DNA of 64,000 bases from Eutypa lata (lineage: Eukaryota > Ascomycota > Sordariomycetes > Xylariales > Diatrypaceae). The notes below the pieces were generated by a model. That model was not told the DNA's origin, searched no databases, and saw only the letters and a list, made by a program, of their open reading frames with translations. The DNA lies in NCBI GenBank assembly GCA_022661535.1, contig JAKULF010000004.1, positions 5,332,001 to 5,396,000 of the forward strand. The letters are read 5' to 3'. The translations under genes were made by a program, and so were the position numbers. Shown here one piece after another: positions 19,971 through 33,561 of the stretch (positions are counted from its first letter, which is position 1; each line of letters begins with the position of its first letter).

Positions 19971-22900
19971 ATAGGGGCTGAAGTAGTCGTCACATACGTC
20001 CTTTTTTTTTTTTTTTTTTTTTTTTTGTGTGTGTTACTGGTCATTTCACAGCAATTAAAGTCCCGTCATCCTCTCTATATATATCATGATCATTATATAC
20101 GGTATTTATTATGCCACCAAATACTCATTATTATGGCTTATCACCAGTCAACTGATACTGAAACGAGTAGACAGTATTTCAAGCTATACCCTTCTTATGT
20201 CATTCTTCCGTTGCGATACCTCTGGTGCCATCAACTTCCAGATTAACCGTAACGGCATGTTGTTATGCCCACAGAACGATCCGTGAATAAAATCTACAGT
20301 ATCCATCTCCCTTGTTAAGCATTACTACGCCCGTATCGCCAATACTGGGAACATCTCACCACAGCCCTATAGTTAGTTGCCGTTTATAATTAGTTCAGTA
20401 ATCTCTAACATGTCCGTAACAGGTTCATTTCCTTTTACGTATCGAAGCCAGTTCTTGACCATACTGATGTAACCGTACTACTTAGTCAGCACAAGTAGAT
20501 GGTAGGTAAGTCTAAACATGTGATTGTCATCATTTTAGACATGGATCTCTAGTAGACAGGCGTTCGAACTGTTTTCCATCCCCTCCACTCATTCCAATGA
20601 CCCCAGCCATCTATTCGGGATAGATCATGTTACACAGCCAAGCATAACATGTTGAGCAGCAGCCCTACCTAACTACAGCCCTTGACATACCGGTAGTAGT
20701 TAGTGCTATGGTATCCATAACTTACAGTGCGGACTCCAGAGTAAGAAAATAATCGAATTTGCCAGGGGGGGGCTTCCGTACTACGATGACTAAGTATGTA
20801 ACTAGGTGACTTCCCATACTGCCATAGGCGTGGAGATAACCGTAACTAGACATATTGTCAATGCCGCACAGACAGGGTCAGCTTAGTCGCACAAACAAAG
20901 ATGATAGATGGGACTTCCCGCTTTCTTTGGCGTGAGGGGCCAATTATTACCAATGAAGGTGCGTCACATAGTCACTAGTCCATGTCATAATCCTTGTTCA
21001 TATATATCAATACGCCTACATAGGTAGGTTTGCATTGAAGGCATTCTCCCTTATATACCCTTGTATAAGCTATGCATGTGTATAGCCCTACCGACCCACC
21101 TAGGTAGATACTTGTCTATACATGCGATTTAGTCAAGCAAGCAATTCAATTATATATTTACTTAGGTACTTATTAGACTTATCTATGAACTTAACGTGGT
21201 CGACATAGGTACATAATCTGCTCGGCTCCTCAAACGACTAGGTCTTCCAAAGCGACTAAATTAGCGGCTAGGCGGACGAGTAGGCATGTGTTCGCTTCGC
21301 TGCAGGGTCCTGCACGGTTCGGCTTCATTTTACCTACTGGCTCTGGTGGTGGTAGATACATAGATATACCCTAACCATGACGGCTCCTCCCTCCCTCCCC
21401 ATCCTTCCAGGAAAAGAAAAAAACTCGCTCACCTGCATAAACTCGCAGCATCGACGCATGTGGGGGGGCAGAGGAGGTGGCGAGGCACAGGCAGGCGAGT
21501 GGGTAGCGAGCGATAAGCAAAGCTGTTGATAGAAGGGATGGAATAGGACCCCGAACCATCTAACTAGGTAGAAGGCTACAGGGTGGTTGCACGACATGCG
21601 GATGACTAACCTAGCCTGCTTCGCTGGCTGGCTAGCTGGCTAGGTAGGCAAGTAGGTAGGTTCTAGACTGCTTCTCAACGTTCTTCTACCTGGTCTACTC
21701 CATCATCTGAGTATTGTCATGCTTGCAATGTACCAAGATACTGTGTCACATAAACTGGGCGTTAGGGTGGGCCACGGTAGATAGAATATAACATTTAGGT
21801 ACAACTAGGCGGCGGAGGGGTGCTATGCTACGCTGCGCCCCGGCTAAGTCCACCAGGTTCATTAGCACCAGGATGGCCGTGTGCGATGGCTAAATACTGT
21901 GTTGATATCAAGTTCTCCCGCGTTCCGGCCTTTGCTACAGGTTCTTACCATTCGCCACCTAGCTGGCTGACTGGCTACGCCCAGGTTGGCTTGTACGGAA
22001 ACGGGTGGGGACAGGCTCTTGTACATCTCCTTTGCTTGAAATCTATATATGTACATAGCTACTTACTGTTAATCCGGGACTACAAAATCCGGAACTGATG
22101 GTCCTTGCCATACTAATCCCGGCCTGCATGTGCTAGTTATTCAACTTCGAGGTGATCCACTTCACCGACCTCGAGAAACTATAGTGGCAAAGGCACAATA
22201 CAGCCCTACCAGCCAATGAACTCAGCACGCCCTGTGCACGATCAGTTCGCGCCTCGACATGGTAACATGTCTATCCTCGGCAGTATGAGTCCATGACACT
22301 GGGTCAGGGTGTTACCACGTACTAAGATATCGAAGTGGATGAGTATAGATGATAACGTTACGTCTGGACTTATTCAGTAAACAAATACTTAGAGATAGCA
22401 GCTACATTAATAGGGGCTGCATATGCACCAACTTGCTTTTAACGACATTACTGAAGGTAATAATACCATCATTATAATAGATTTGAACTATAAGGCTCTA
22501 AAGCATAATAGGGTTGACAATTTTCGACGATCAAAGCAAATTTGATAGGAGGCTCATCGGAATAGCTAGGACTTCAGCCGAAGCAGTAAAATCACTGTCA
22601 TATCTTTTCCGTTGAAAACCAAAGTAAACACATCAAGAGCTAGCAAAAAGGACGTTGATTCTCGACTATACCGTTACTTTGAACAAGCCACAACTGATTC
22701 AAGAGTGTACATCGATATGGTCAACTACTAAATAGAGGAGTACCCAAGCATCATGGCCAATCCAAGCTCCCTCGGTACCAACTCCGTGCTTTATGTTTGG
22801 CGGTTCTGACCAACGTTACCTCCTTCTCAAGTCTTACACAAACTCTAAAGAATTACCATGGTCTCCCTTGATGATTGTTTACGCAGACAGGACCATACGG

Positions 22901-25208
22901 CGCGAGAAACTGATCGGTGAAATTGCCTAGATTCGTTTCCCAGAGTTATCTACGGGAGTTCACAAGCCGCTACTAGCCTGATTGTCTTTCAACGTCCCCT
23001 GCAGCCTGAACCCATGCTTACGGGCGTACTACCCGGTGTCACACCAGCCCCGCCACAGCCGCAGCTACCGGGTGCTGCTAGAATGCGTCAAAGTGCCGGC
23101 TACCATCACAATAAGGCTGGGGTATCATTGACACAGTGATGCTGGTAGCGAGGCTCTATACCCCAGACTTTGGGTTGCTATGAGCATGGGTGCCATGCTG
23201 TTGGTATTGTATAGATCTAGAAGATAACGCAGGTCAAAGGGGGGCTGTCGCCATGGAATTAACTCTATGCTGAGTAATGATATTTCAAGACAATCAAAGT
23301 ACCTTATACTGATCTGCTAGTTGATTTACGGTCAGCCTAATAGAGACTAGAAGAAGGGAGTGAACAAGGTTGTCACCATACTGTCATGTTACGTAGGCTC
23401 ATCATGGAGACTTATTCCAAAAGATATCTTTTCAGGGGCACCGGCTAGAGTTACTCAACATATGTCAGGGAATTGAAACCAAACAGTGTATTATATGAAC
23501 ATCGGGACCAGAATATAACTAAAAGAAGCACTGATACCGAAAAGGGAAACTTTCAATGGATTATTCGAAGAATGTTCGAGGAACACATAGAAGTAATGGT
23601 GTTAATACCCACGGGGCTAATGTCATAGTTGAGTAACATTGGAAGTGTAATACAGAAAATAGACGTCAGCCCAACACTAACAGTCCTACACAGCTGAAAT
23701 AGCATTCAGGATTACACATGTTACCTATCGTATCATTTCAAACTCAGTCTAAAGTTTAGGTTCGGACAGCCCTATGTTTTAGATAAGCCATGCAGATAAG
23801 AGTGTCACAAGCCCGGATTCGGTCGCAGACACATCTCAACAGTTTGCTTTGAATTGCAACGTTCTTACTGCATTGCGTTATTTTATTGAAAAAGTAAAAG
23901 GGACGATGGGAGTAGGAAAGGGTTACATCGGCGCTACACGCGGAGATTATTAGCTTCGGATCTGAATCTGTCCATTGCGATAGAGCTTATATGCTTCTAT
24001 ATTGCCTTTGATGCACTCTCGGATTGATGTTTGCTCGTAGGTTGGATAACCGAGCTAAATGCGTACCAATCTCATAACTAGAGAAACCTCTATATACCAG
24101 TGAACCCAATTACCATGGAGTTGAATATAGAATAGTGACCTCCGGGTTGTTAACCAAGGTATCAAGCACTGTAATGCTCTCCCCCAAAAACCCTCGTGAA
24201 ATAAGTCGCACAACATCTTCCAAAATGTAAAAGTAAACAGAGATGTAGATATACGGAGTAGCCACTAGTGAACTTAGTAGGCTAGACGTACACGCAAAGT
24301 TAAAGAGAATTTATAACTACAGATCGTTATGTTCTTGGTTCTGGTGGAAGCGCGTATCTTACCTCGAATCTAAAAGCATTTACTAAGCATTGACTAAGCC
24401 CCTTGATTCGAGATCCTTTGTTTTCACACTCTTCGGCGTGAAGGTAATGGCAGTATAAGTAAACCGACTATTAGTGGTGTTATCAATTTTTGATACCTTC
24501 TTCTGATGTTAGGCCGTGTCATTACATACGGTTACGTAGACTAGGCTTTGTGTATGGATTGCAATCACTTGTAAGTATGATTTCGAGGTTGCGAAGATTT
24601 GGTAACTTGTCAACTTGGAACACACCTCGTTCAGAATGAACTAATGTGTAACTTACTTAGATTTCAAAATTATAGAGTCATTCACAATCATAGTTACTGC
24701 ATATGTTCGCGTCAGAGCTCTAGGTGCATGCAATTCCTATAGATTGTTCCGGCCACAGGCTACTAATTATGCTAGATGGATGTGGTAATATATTCTTAGC
24801 TTTAGACCTCATGCTGGCGAGTTGCAAGTTTTGATATCATTCAGCGAATGGCGGCATATAGTGTTAAGGCTACGGCGATAGTGGTACACACGAATGATTC
24901 AGCCCCTAATGAAAGATATACTTTGAATGTCAGTATTCGACAGATACCACGGTGTATATCAATAGAATTGATATCATATCTTCGACATTCCCGGGGACTG
25001 TGACGCACATTGAACTCAAGAGGAATGAATTATGTGAATGGTCATTAGGAAGGTTAACATATAAATTCATAGAATAGACACGTTTCCCGCAGCCTCGATA
25101 CTCTCCCTGTCGAACTAGAGCCATGATATTTCAAGAGAGCACTTGCATACTACTCACGAGACATTTGAATTTCTTCAAACTGTGTTTACCTCTATATATT
25201 GATTCAAC
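19971..25208. other. Gene-poor intergenic region (5.2 kb)
   Basis: No supported gene. It opens with a 25-nt poly(T) tract (20002-20026) after the XLF stop. The part 20990-22110 is rich in CCTAGGTAGG/AGGTAGGT-like sequence and GCTAGCTGGCTGG repeats. A coding-like but interrupted frame occurs at about 22735-23060 (see findings). A hairpin-forming stretch lies near 23100-23165. I cannot tell whether non-coding RNAs are produced. Confidence 0.55.
20002..20026. repeat. Poly(T) tract followed by short (GT)n
   Basis: Twenty-five consecutive T residues followed directly by GTGTGTGTT, just 32 bp after the XLF stop codon. This is a simple low-complexity tract. Confidence 0.9.
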
Positions 25209-26149
25209 ATGCCGTTTTGGAGTGAGAAGAAACACTCTTCGAAGTCCAGTTCTTCCAAGCATAGCCACTCGAAAAGCGGCTCTTCACAACATGGTTCTTC
25301 AAGCCAACGACAGGAAATTGACGTCCCGGAGAACGGCTTTGATCTGACCAATAACGATGGTACTATTCACGTCTTACCCAAGCAGCTACGCCGCGCGAAA
25401 TGTGCCACTATATACGTAGAGTTTCTTTTCACACCGAATTCCAACCCCGATTCGCCGGATTACGACCACGCCAACCACGTCATCATAAAAATAGACTTCG
25501 CGACTACAGTCGGGAAATACGCCGGGGTGCGTATCTCCATGGACGTCGATTACGACTACGAAGAGTATGTGAACGATGATAATGTTTGCCTGAAGCACGG
25601 ATGCCTATATGTGAGACCAGTTGAGTATCTCGGAATATCTTACAGCTCTAGCCGAACGCTACAGATCGGGCTTGGAAGACTAGAGACTCCAGAGCTATCC
25701 GCGCTGCTGAGCCCTATCATGGAGAATAGGATGCAGGTCTTTAGCTTCGATTGCAGTCGGGACCAATATCAGGGCTGCAAACAATGGGTGTACGTAAGCA
25801 AGATAGATTCTTTTTCACAGTACGTGTGGGTATATAGCATTAATACTAATCCCTCACTAACACAAGGTCCTGTGTCCTACTGTTGTGGGAACACTGCGGG
25901 TTCATACGGGATGAGATCGAAGACGCCCATCCCCAAGGTGTCCAGTTGCCCGTCGGTAGCTCGGACCTATACGGAGCTCTCGGGTTTTTCTACTTAGGCA
26001 ACCCTCATGGTCAAGCGCTCATCGAGCCTATCATTCGTGGGGCGTTCTCGACATATGAAGCCCCAGAGGATGCCAGGGTTCCCTATGAAAACTCCCAAAG
26101 AGCATACGAGCTCCAACAAGCTTTCATTCTCGGCGTACAACAAATTTAA
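25209..26149 (+). CDS. Orphan hypothetical protein (about 287 aa)
   Basis: No family is recognised. Two exons, 25209-25789 and 25867-26149, join in phase through a 77-bp intron with donor GTACGT and acceptor ACACAAG, giving ...CKQWVSCVLLLWEHCGF... The alternative donor GTAAGC four bases downstream would not keep the second frame. The N-terminal about 35 residues are a low-complexity Ser/Lys/His tract (KKHSSKSSSSKHSHSK). The rest is a mixed, globular-looking sequence with an acidic patch DVDYDYEEYVNDD and a C-terminal half rich in aromatic residues. No signal peptide or membrane helix is evident. It is isolated between two gene deserts, as lineage-restricted genes often are. Confidence 0.6.
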
Positions 26150-28962
26150 CTCCAGAGTATTTAGATATTGCGGAACGGCAGTCGCTGTTGGATGAATTCT
26201 TGAGTCGCCTTGCTAGATTGTTCCAATTCAGCGATTAGTTGACAATGTTGTCATAAAAGGCTGAACAGGAAGCCATACGGTATATTGGTGCATTGTTTTC
26301 TTTTTCTTTTCTTTTTGGAAACGGGGCCTTGAGCTCGTGTTGCTAAAAGAATTGGCCCTTGGTACCGCGGGATTGATACTGACTGGTGTAATAAGAAACG
26401 AGATTGCTTGCCGTTTGAATCTCGAATGTAGTCGCATTTCGAATTAGATCAAACTTGCTTAAGGTCTTGCGTCAGGGTACCTGTTATCTTCTTTCCAGCC
26501 AAGGATAGGCTGCATGTGTATGTTATATCTCAATATAATAGACCTCTACGGTGTTCGTTGGAATTCACACACACAAGATAATTGCAAACATACTACCCAT
26601 ACAATGCTTCATGAGACTCGGCAGCGCAATATTGGTTTGCGTTATTCAATACTATTAGAACATAGTAGAATAGAAATAACTGTAATATGCTTCAGAATAC
26701 CCTGTGTCCTTGACAATTGTGGATCCGTCAAAGGAATTATACTGCAGATCCATTGGTGGAAGTTATAATAGTTGGCGACATTCCTACTTATCATATTGAA
26801 AGTAATGAACCCGCCATGCAACTATCCATTGTTAGGGAACCTTACATCCTGCTTCCGTGCGCGGAATCAAATGTGCGCGCATCGCCGGTTCTGATAGGCC
26901 AATCTGACATATGCAGCTCTCCAATACTTGAGATATGATGTGCATTCAATATATCACGTACATCTACTCCATACTACCCTACCTCGCAGAGGCTTTACAG
27001 TTATATGGTGCGAGGAATGCGATAGTCATATGTATGTCAGTGCATATCTGCATGATGTACATGATGACATCAAATTAATCAAATGTTTAAAGGTATGATC
27101 TAATAAGTGACCGCAATTCCAGAGCTAACGTAAAACGATAACAAGACAGGCCGCAGTCTTCATGCATCGGGTTATCAAAGACCCGGGCTCTTCCACCATA
27201 CCTAGTACCTACCTACTGTGATTCTGGGTGAAACGCTCAGGATATCACTCCACCACCACCAACACCGCCACCCCACCTTACCCCAGATGCTGAACAAGTG
27301 ATTGTTACCTAGTTGGTAGCTATGAACCAACAAAGCCAATTCAGTGTGTATCAAGAACGACGGGAACCCCATTGGCTGGGATTCTTCGCTGCCTCGGTCC
27401 GACTAGCCACGAGGGAGAGAACCGCCTCCCTCCCCCAAAATAGAACGCCCCCCCCTCCCCCTCCAAGACGGGAAGAGGAGAAAGCACGCGATTCCGGCTA
27501 CCGGGGTTTCAAGTAAGACCACAAACATAACGAGATTGCAAGCATGGGCCTTCGAACTAGGTAGGCAACTTAGTTATTTTTTGTTTCCCCCCATTGTGTG
27601 GAGGGATGTGAAAGGGATCTCGTCTCCTCAGATCTCATCTAGATTAAGCAAGTTACCACCACTCTCGCACTAACATGATTGATGAGCTATCGAATTCTTG
27701 TTTCTTCCTCCCTTTTTTCTTATCATTTCCTACCAGTTCGAGGGTTGATTACCTATATCGCAGTTCTAGAATCAATATTATGCCGAAGCTCAGCTCATAC
27801 CTACTTGAGTTAATATGGGCATGTATTGTACCGCCATGACATTCCCCGCCCTTGCCGATTGGCCTGGGTTTAAAGTGCCATTCGCACAGATCAGAACTCC
27901 GCTCAGCCCCAGCCGCTAGGTAGGGTGCATTGCCCACTGTGAATGATATATGATTTATAGCGACCTACGGGCCTACCTGGTTATCCGCTAAGTTGGTCGC
28001 CTATAGCATGGCCACGTGCGATGCATCCAATATCTGGGAGATTATAAATAAATAGATAGGTAAGTAGGTTGGTATGTAGGCTGGTAGGTAAAGCGAAATG
28101 TTTCGTTTTCGAGAAGGATCTGTCAAAACCGTTGTCGTTAGCGTGTGGGGTAACTTAGTCGGTGGTCTAAATTGCCTAATTGGTCGACCCGCAGCGCTGT
28201 CGTTGGTTCTTACCAGGAGGCTAATAGGCTTGGTGGCTCGCTCCCAGGCTCCATCGCGACGCTATCTCCACCTTCCCAGTGGCTCCACTTCACTATATCA
28301 GATACTTCAAATAACAGGGGTAGGCTGGGTAGGGTTGCATGCATGGCAATTCAATCACGACCCGGAAACCGAGTAGAAACGAACATGTATAGCGCAAGTA
28401 CTGTTTATGTTTCATTGTAGCGTTGCATTGCCATTTTTGGTCCGCTGCTTAGGTATGTAGATGAGCCAATACTACACTAAATTACCAGTGTCGTGCATAT
28501 GGTAGTCTGAGAGAGGCTGTCGTCGCGTGCGTCAATTGTGACGCCATTTCTTTTTCCTTCTCTGCTGTGTAACAAAAGGGATGGGGAAAACGTTGATCAA
28601 ATGCAATATCCATTAATCCGGACTATCGAACTGAACACCATGAGATCAATTGCGGGGGTTTCTAGGGGAAGGGAATAACGGAATCATCGCTTGACGTAAG
28701 AGATCCATGGTCATCCCCGTCATGTAGAACATAGGGGGCTTAGTCATTAGATACCCGACTGACTGGATATATACCTTGAGGGCAAAGTGCGAATATAGAG
28801 TATGCGTATTGCGAAGGATATGATGATTGTAACTCGAGATGAAGGCGCTATAGAAGCACCCTAAGTTACCAGCTAGGTATCAGACCTCCACAACGCAAGG
28901 TCGAGACATCAATCTTAATATCTTGAATCATCACGCCATAGCATCCCCATCAGATGCCATCA

Positions 28963-29010
28963 AGATGCCACATGGGAGCACTGTCTCGAACACTTCCCAT
29001 GGTGGCATCT
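28963..29010. repeat. Imperfect inverted repeat / hairpin
   Basis: AGATGCCACATGGGA (28963-28977) faces TCCCATGGTGGCATCT (28995-29010) across a 17-nt loop. The arms are complementary except for one bulged base. It lies in a non-coding desert; a MITE core, structured RNA or chance palindrome are all possible. Confidence 0.6.
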
Positions 29011-32000
29011 GACCATATGGCATTGTGTTTACGTCCTGCATTAGCTCCCGCTTTCTGACACACCCCGTCATATCGAGTTTTGAAGATAAGGTATTGTGTC
29101 GTAGATTTAGTTGAGATAACGATCTCGCTACACTACTCGTAGTATCCTTACGTAATTCTTCTTAGGTTTAATTGCTTATGTAGATGTATATATGTTATCA
29201 AAATTGTAGCACGTTCGATATGATCCAAGGCTCCCTCCCTATAGAGTGAATCGCAGGTAGTTCTTACAGTTCAATTGAGTACATAATACACATATATTTT
29301 ACTCACAAGGAATCAGGAGACCATAAGCACGGTCGAGTTTCCAAGCACACAAGTCCCGGAGTTTCAAGTAAGATATTATTGACACCGAAAAATCCCCAGA
29401 GAAGGCTAGGCTAGATACTGGGCTAGAGCACGTGGCAGAGGCATACGGCGATCCCCATATCCCCTCAATAAGAAGGCATCGAACCTCTCTCGAACTTGCA
29501 GATCCCGCTAAAGACAAGCATGGTGTTACGGGCGAATACCCAAGCCCATGCCCCATAGCCATGGCCCCTGACATTGTCTTAGACTCTTACCTAGATGATT
29601 TCGATGGCTAGGCATCTAAAGGCCCGGCCAGCCAAGCTAGCTAATTAGCCCCAAGGCTCCGGATTTGGGAATTTTACCCCCTAGGTTTGTGAAACGCCTT
29701 TCAGTATGCCACTGGTCACTAACAGGGGTCTCTGGACCCGTTGTGGGTAATAAGACAATTTCTACCTCGTGGCTCTGAGCAATAAGGCTGATTTGGCATT
29801 GCTTGTCTCGCGGGGGGGCGGTGGAGTACCTACTAGTTGGTTAGGCTAATTTTAACTAAGTAGGGTAGGGTAATACCTAACTACCTTAGTGTAAGACACA
29901 CAGGATAATAGGTAGGAAGGAAGGCAAGAAATCCCCCGAGGGTTCTAGCTATCTCATCTATCATCAAGGCGCTAACTAGGTACTCGGCACGTTGACCCGC
30001 AAGACCCGCTTCATGAAGCTAAAAAGGGGGGATCATCACATTGTGTCTATAGTGTGCGGGTATGGTGGTGTATTGTGGCTTTGTATGTAGATAGATATGA
30101 ACGGATACGGCAGTGGAGCTATCACTAGCGGCTTGGACTACCTAGTGCTACACCATACAATAGGTACGCTATTTTTATACCAGCGGTCGGCTATGATGTA
30201 AGGAACAGATGGACGAGGAAGAAAAGGTTGGGACAAAGGGCACGGCACAACATGGTGGCAGGGAAGAGCAACAGGTAATAGCACATACCGCCACCACGAA
30301 GAAGAGGGGAGACTAACTAACTAACCCCTAGTAAGGGCGCACAAAAACGGTTTCTTCCACCTCTGCCACTTTTTCTCCTTCTCTTTGTTTTTCTTTTTTT
30401 CTCTCCTTCCCCCCTCTTCCCCTCATACACCACCTCGCTGGGTTTCTTCGGAGTACCTGGTTAGGTAAGTGGAACCCCAAGGTCAGTTGGGTAACTACAA
30501 CACGCAGTTGGACAGGTAAACCTAGCCCTGGGGGCCCCCCATTGGTTACCCAAGCGCGCGTACACTGCGTGGTGGTTTTAGTGCGCTGTTTCAGGTTTCT
30601 TTGATCTCGTGCTACCTGCGCAGCCGGCGACGTGACACCTTCGTCCATACATAGATAGCTTGTGTCCATTGGAAGGAAGGAGTGGGCCGGTAGAGACGGC
30701 GGCAGTGGCACTGGCGGTAGCGGTAGCGGTGGCAGGGACGGTAGCGTGGCTGTGCCTTTTTGTTGGAGAAGTGGTTCAACTGCTCCGGGTCGCTTTGAAA
30801 CTTGATGGAATGCCAGAAATGCATGGCGTAGCGGACACACATAGCTATGAAAGACACCGGCTGTGGGTCACTGCAGCCTGTGGCATGAATTATATGCATG
30901 TAGTAATTATATGTATCGTGAACGCAACAGCGACAAAGGCCCCTTCAAGTTTCGTAACTCGTGCTGGTGGCAATTGCATACCGAGGGATCTACTACAGGC
31001 AGGTATATACGCATCGATTGAGATGAAAATAGGTGATGATGGACATCATGTGGTTCAGCACTGAGGGGGCTACGTCTAACTAACAGCTCGGTAGGTTTCA
31101 GTAAATAGTGCGAGCCGTAACGATATTAACCAGCCAACCATCGACAGAGCAGATATTAAACAGCCACAGCAGATCTGGATCTCGGTCAAAGCCTACCGCA
31201 TGCCAGTCAGTTAGTCAGTCAGCCATCAACCTCCTCCAAGAGATCGACAAGACCAGGGTCCCGGAAGCGGATAGACTTAGATCTCATCCTCCTGCACCCT
31301 CTTTGTTTTTTGTTCGCCCTTCTGCCTGACAGGACTAACTGCTATGCTTGAAAAGCAAAGGGGCATTTCTCCAATTGGCGAGACTGTGGCATTAGAGAGT
31401 CGATACGTAATTAGCGAATACGCAACTCACCCGCATACCTACTAATAGGCGTATGCATATGTAGGAAATAATGCAAGCGAAATAAGTAAATAGCCCTACA
31501 CAAGCCACAGCCACCATGTGACACCATGTAGGTAACTGTAACTACCTAGTACGCTGGTTATCTACGTAGTACTGAGAGAGGAAAAGCCAAGGAGTAATAA
31601 GGCGGGAAACCATTTTGTGCGAAGAACAATAAGGAAAGCATGGATCTCTCTCCGCACGTCATGCCATGCGATTCCATGCTAGGTATACAACGTCACCTCC
31701 ATATTCCACACTACGCTTCCCCAGATTTGGCGAAATTTTGCCTATCTAGCTAGCTAAGTACATAGCAATTGATCCAAGAGATCATCGTAGTCAACGACGC
31801 CATATCCACCCACCACCATGTAGAAAATAATGGGCTGGATGGCTGGGGGGGGAGGGGGGAGGGTCCGTCCGTTCATTCGGTCGATGGGTCTGGAAACGAA
31901 CGCACGCTAACTATCTAGTTACTTACCTACCCAGTCAGTTTACCTGCAAGCCAAAATCAGCACCCTGGCTGGTAGACAACACCCTTGACCGATTAGATAC

Positions 32001-33335
32001 CCGAGTACCCGGTAGCCAATAGCACACCTCTGACAGCGATCACATCCATGTTGAGCCAAAGGCAGTGAAAGAGAGAAAGAGGGGGGTTTCAATTTTGATA
32101 GCTAAGCAGGTAAATGATTGTTGGTAGTTTGGTTCTCACGCGCGCATACACAACACGCCATCCCACTGCCTACCCTCGCCCCCAAACGTTATTACAGCTA
32201 GCGAACACGAAGAAAAAAAAAAGGGAAGTAGAGGAGTGAGTGAGGGGTTGGCGTTGGAGGCGATGATGCTAGCTAGGTCAGGTCGCAGGAACAGAGGTAA
32301 CGGTTCTATTACAAGACTCAGGCGAGTAGGCAACACTGAAAGCGAGGAGAGTACTACCATGTATGTAGCATCTCTACTTAGTTAGAAGAAAGAAGAAAAA
32401 GCCAAGACTGAATCAATATTTATGGCACATATAACAGCATTAATGATAACGAACGATGGGTATTAGAAATTATTTACATTAGCTACATGCAAGCCAAAGG
32501 CACAGTACTTTTTTTTCATCGATCGATCTGCCGTTCGCTTAAGCTTGGTCTCCATTTTGGGGGTAACATCCGATCTAGTCGTCTAACTTAGTTCCTCCAT
32601 ATACAATCGTGATGCAAATCAAATAAAAGGGAAGAAGGAAAAAAAGACGTGGTAAAACATGTTTCCCATATTAGCACTCGTTGGGACAGCAAAGACTTTT
32701 CGGAATAGAGCAAAAATCACAATTACAGGGTTCATGAGAATAATAGAGAAAGTAAACGCTGTAGTATTCTTGCCTAATCTACGTAGGTAAGTAAAGTAGT
32801 CGTCTGAGATCTCTTGATCTTTAAAAGAAAAACAAAGCAAGCCCAGCCAGCCATATCTTTTCTACCCACCCCCGGAATTTTCTTTTCTAGACGCTTTCCT
32901 CCTCCCCATACAAGAAAGAAGGCATGCCTCCCCCCTGACCGAACAAAAAAACAAGTCAGATCTTGATGATGACGGTAACGATGATGGAGCGCAAGTGACT
33001 ATGACTATGCAACGCAGGGAAATTTTGGGTAGGAGAGAGAAAGAAAGAAAGCAACGCAGATCCATCCAGAGGTATCAACAGTAGTGAGGCGCTGGTAAAA
33101 GAAAAAAAGGCAGAAAATGAGTAGATGAGAGGAAAAGAAAGAGAAAAGGAAAAAAAAAAAAAGGAAAGTCAATTCGACGATGAGTGCGCTCTTTGACCGC
33201 AGGACCCGTTTCAACGCCGACGCCAACCGAAGAACAAAGAAAGCAATGCTTTGTCATGCCATCGTCGTCGTCATAAGGGCGACTAATGCGCATGCGCCTA
33301 GTTTAGATGCCAATAGACATAAGCGCCCGCCAATA

Positions 33336-33340
33336 TGTAT

Positions 33341-33376
<36 letters not shown>
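33336..33376. repeat. (GT)n microsatellite
   Basis: A run of GTATGTGTATGTGT followed by uninterrupted GT dinucleotides for about 30 bp, 185 bp downstream of the forkhead stop codon. It is a simple repeat. Confidence 0.9.
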
Positions 33377-33377
<1 letters not shown>

Positions 33378-33561
33378 GCTCAAAAGTCATTCATATTCCT
33401 GATGCGCCCGCGCCCCATCCTGTCTTCCTAGTAGCCAAAAGCGACAGGTTCCCCGCCTAGTTTACTATCCATTCATCCCTGGCAGCTGCATCACAACGCA
33501 ACAGGAAGCGATATAGGGCCGCCGCTAGCTGCATTGAGGATAGGCCAGCACCCGTACTCCC

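Larger units (their letters stand above)
26150..33561. other. Gene desert (7.4 kb) downstream of forkhead gene
   Basis: No supported gene. The region contains many TAGGTAGG/TACCTACC motifs, A/G- and C/T-rich low-complexity stretches (27430-27480, 30360-30430, 32860-33170), and a (GT)n microsatellite at 33336-33376. A strong hairpin lies at 28963-29010. Open frames at 30328-30840 and 30660-31064 are low-complexity and opposite each other, so I do not call them. Part may be the long 3' UTR or regulatory domain of the forkhead gene. Confidence 0.5.

Noticed and set aside
30328..31064. Opposing 170- and 134-codon frames
   Set aside because: Both are low-complexity translations of CT/GT-rich repeats on opposite strands of the same DNA.
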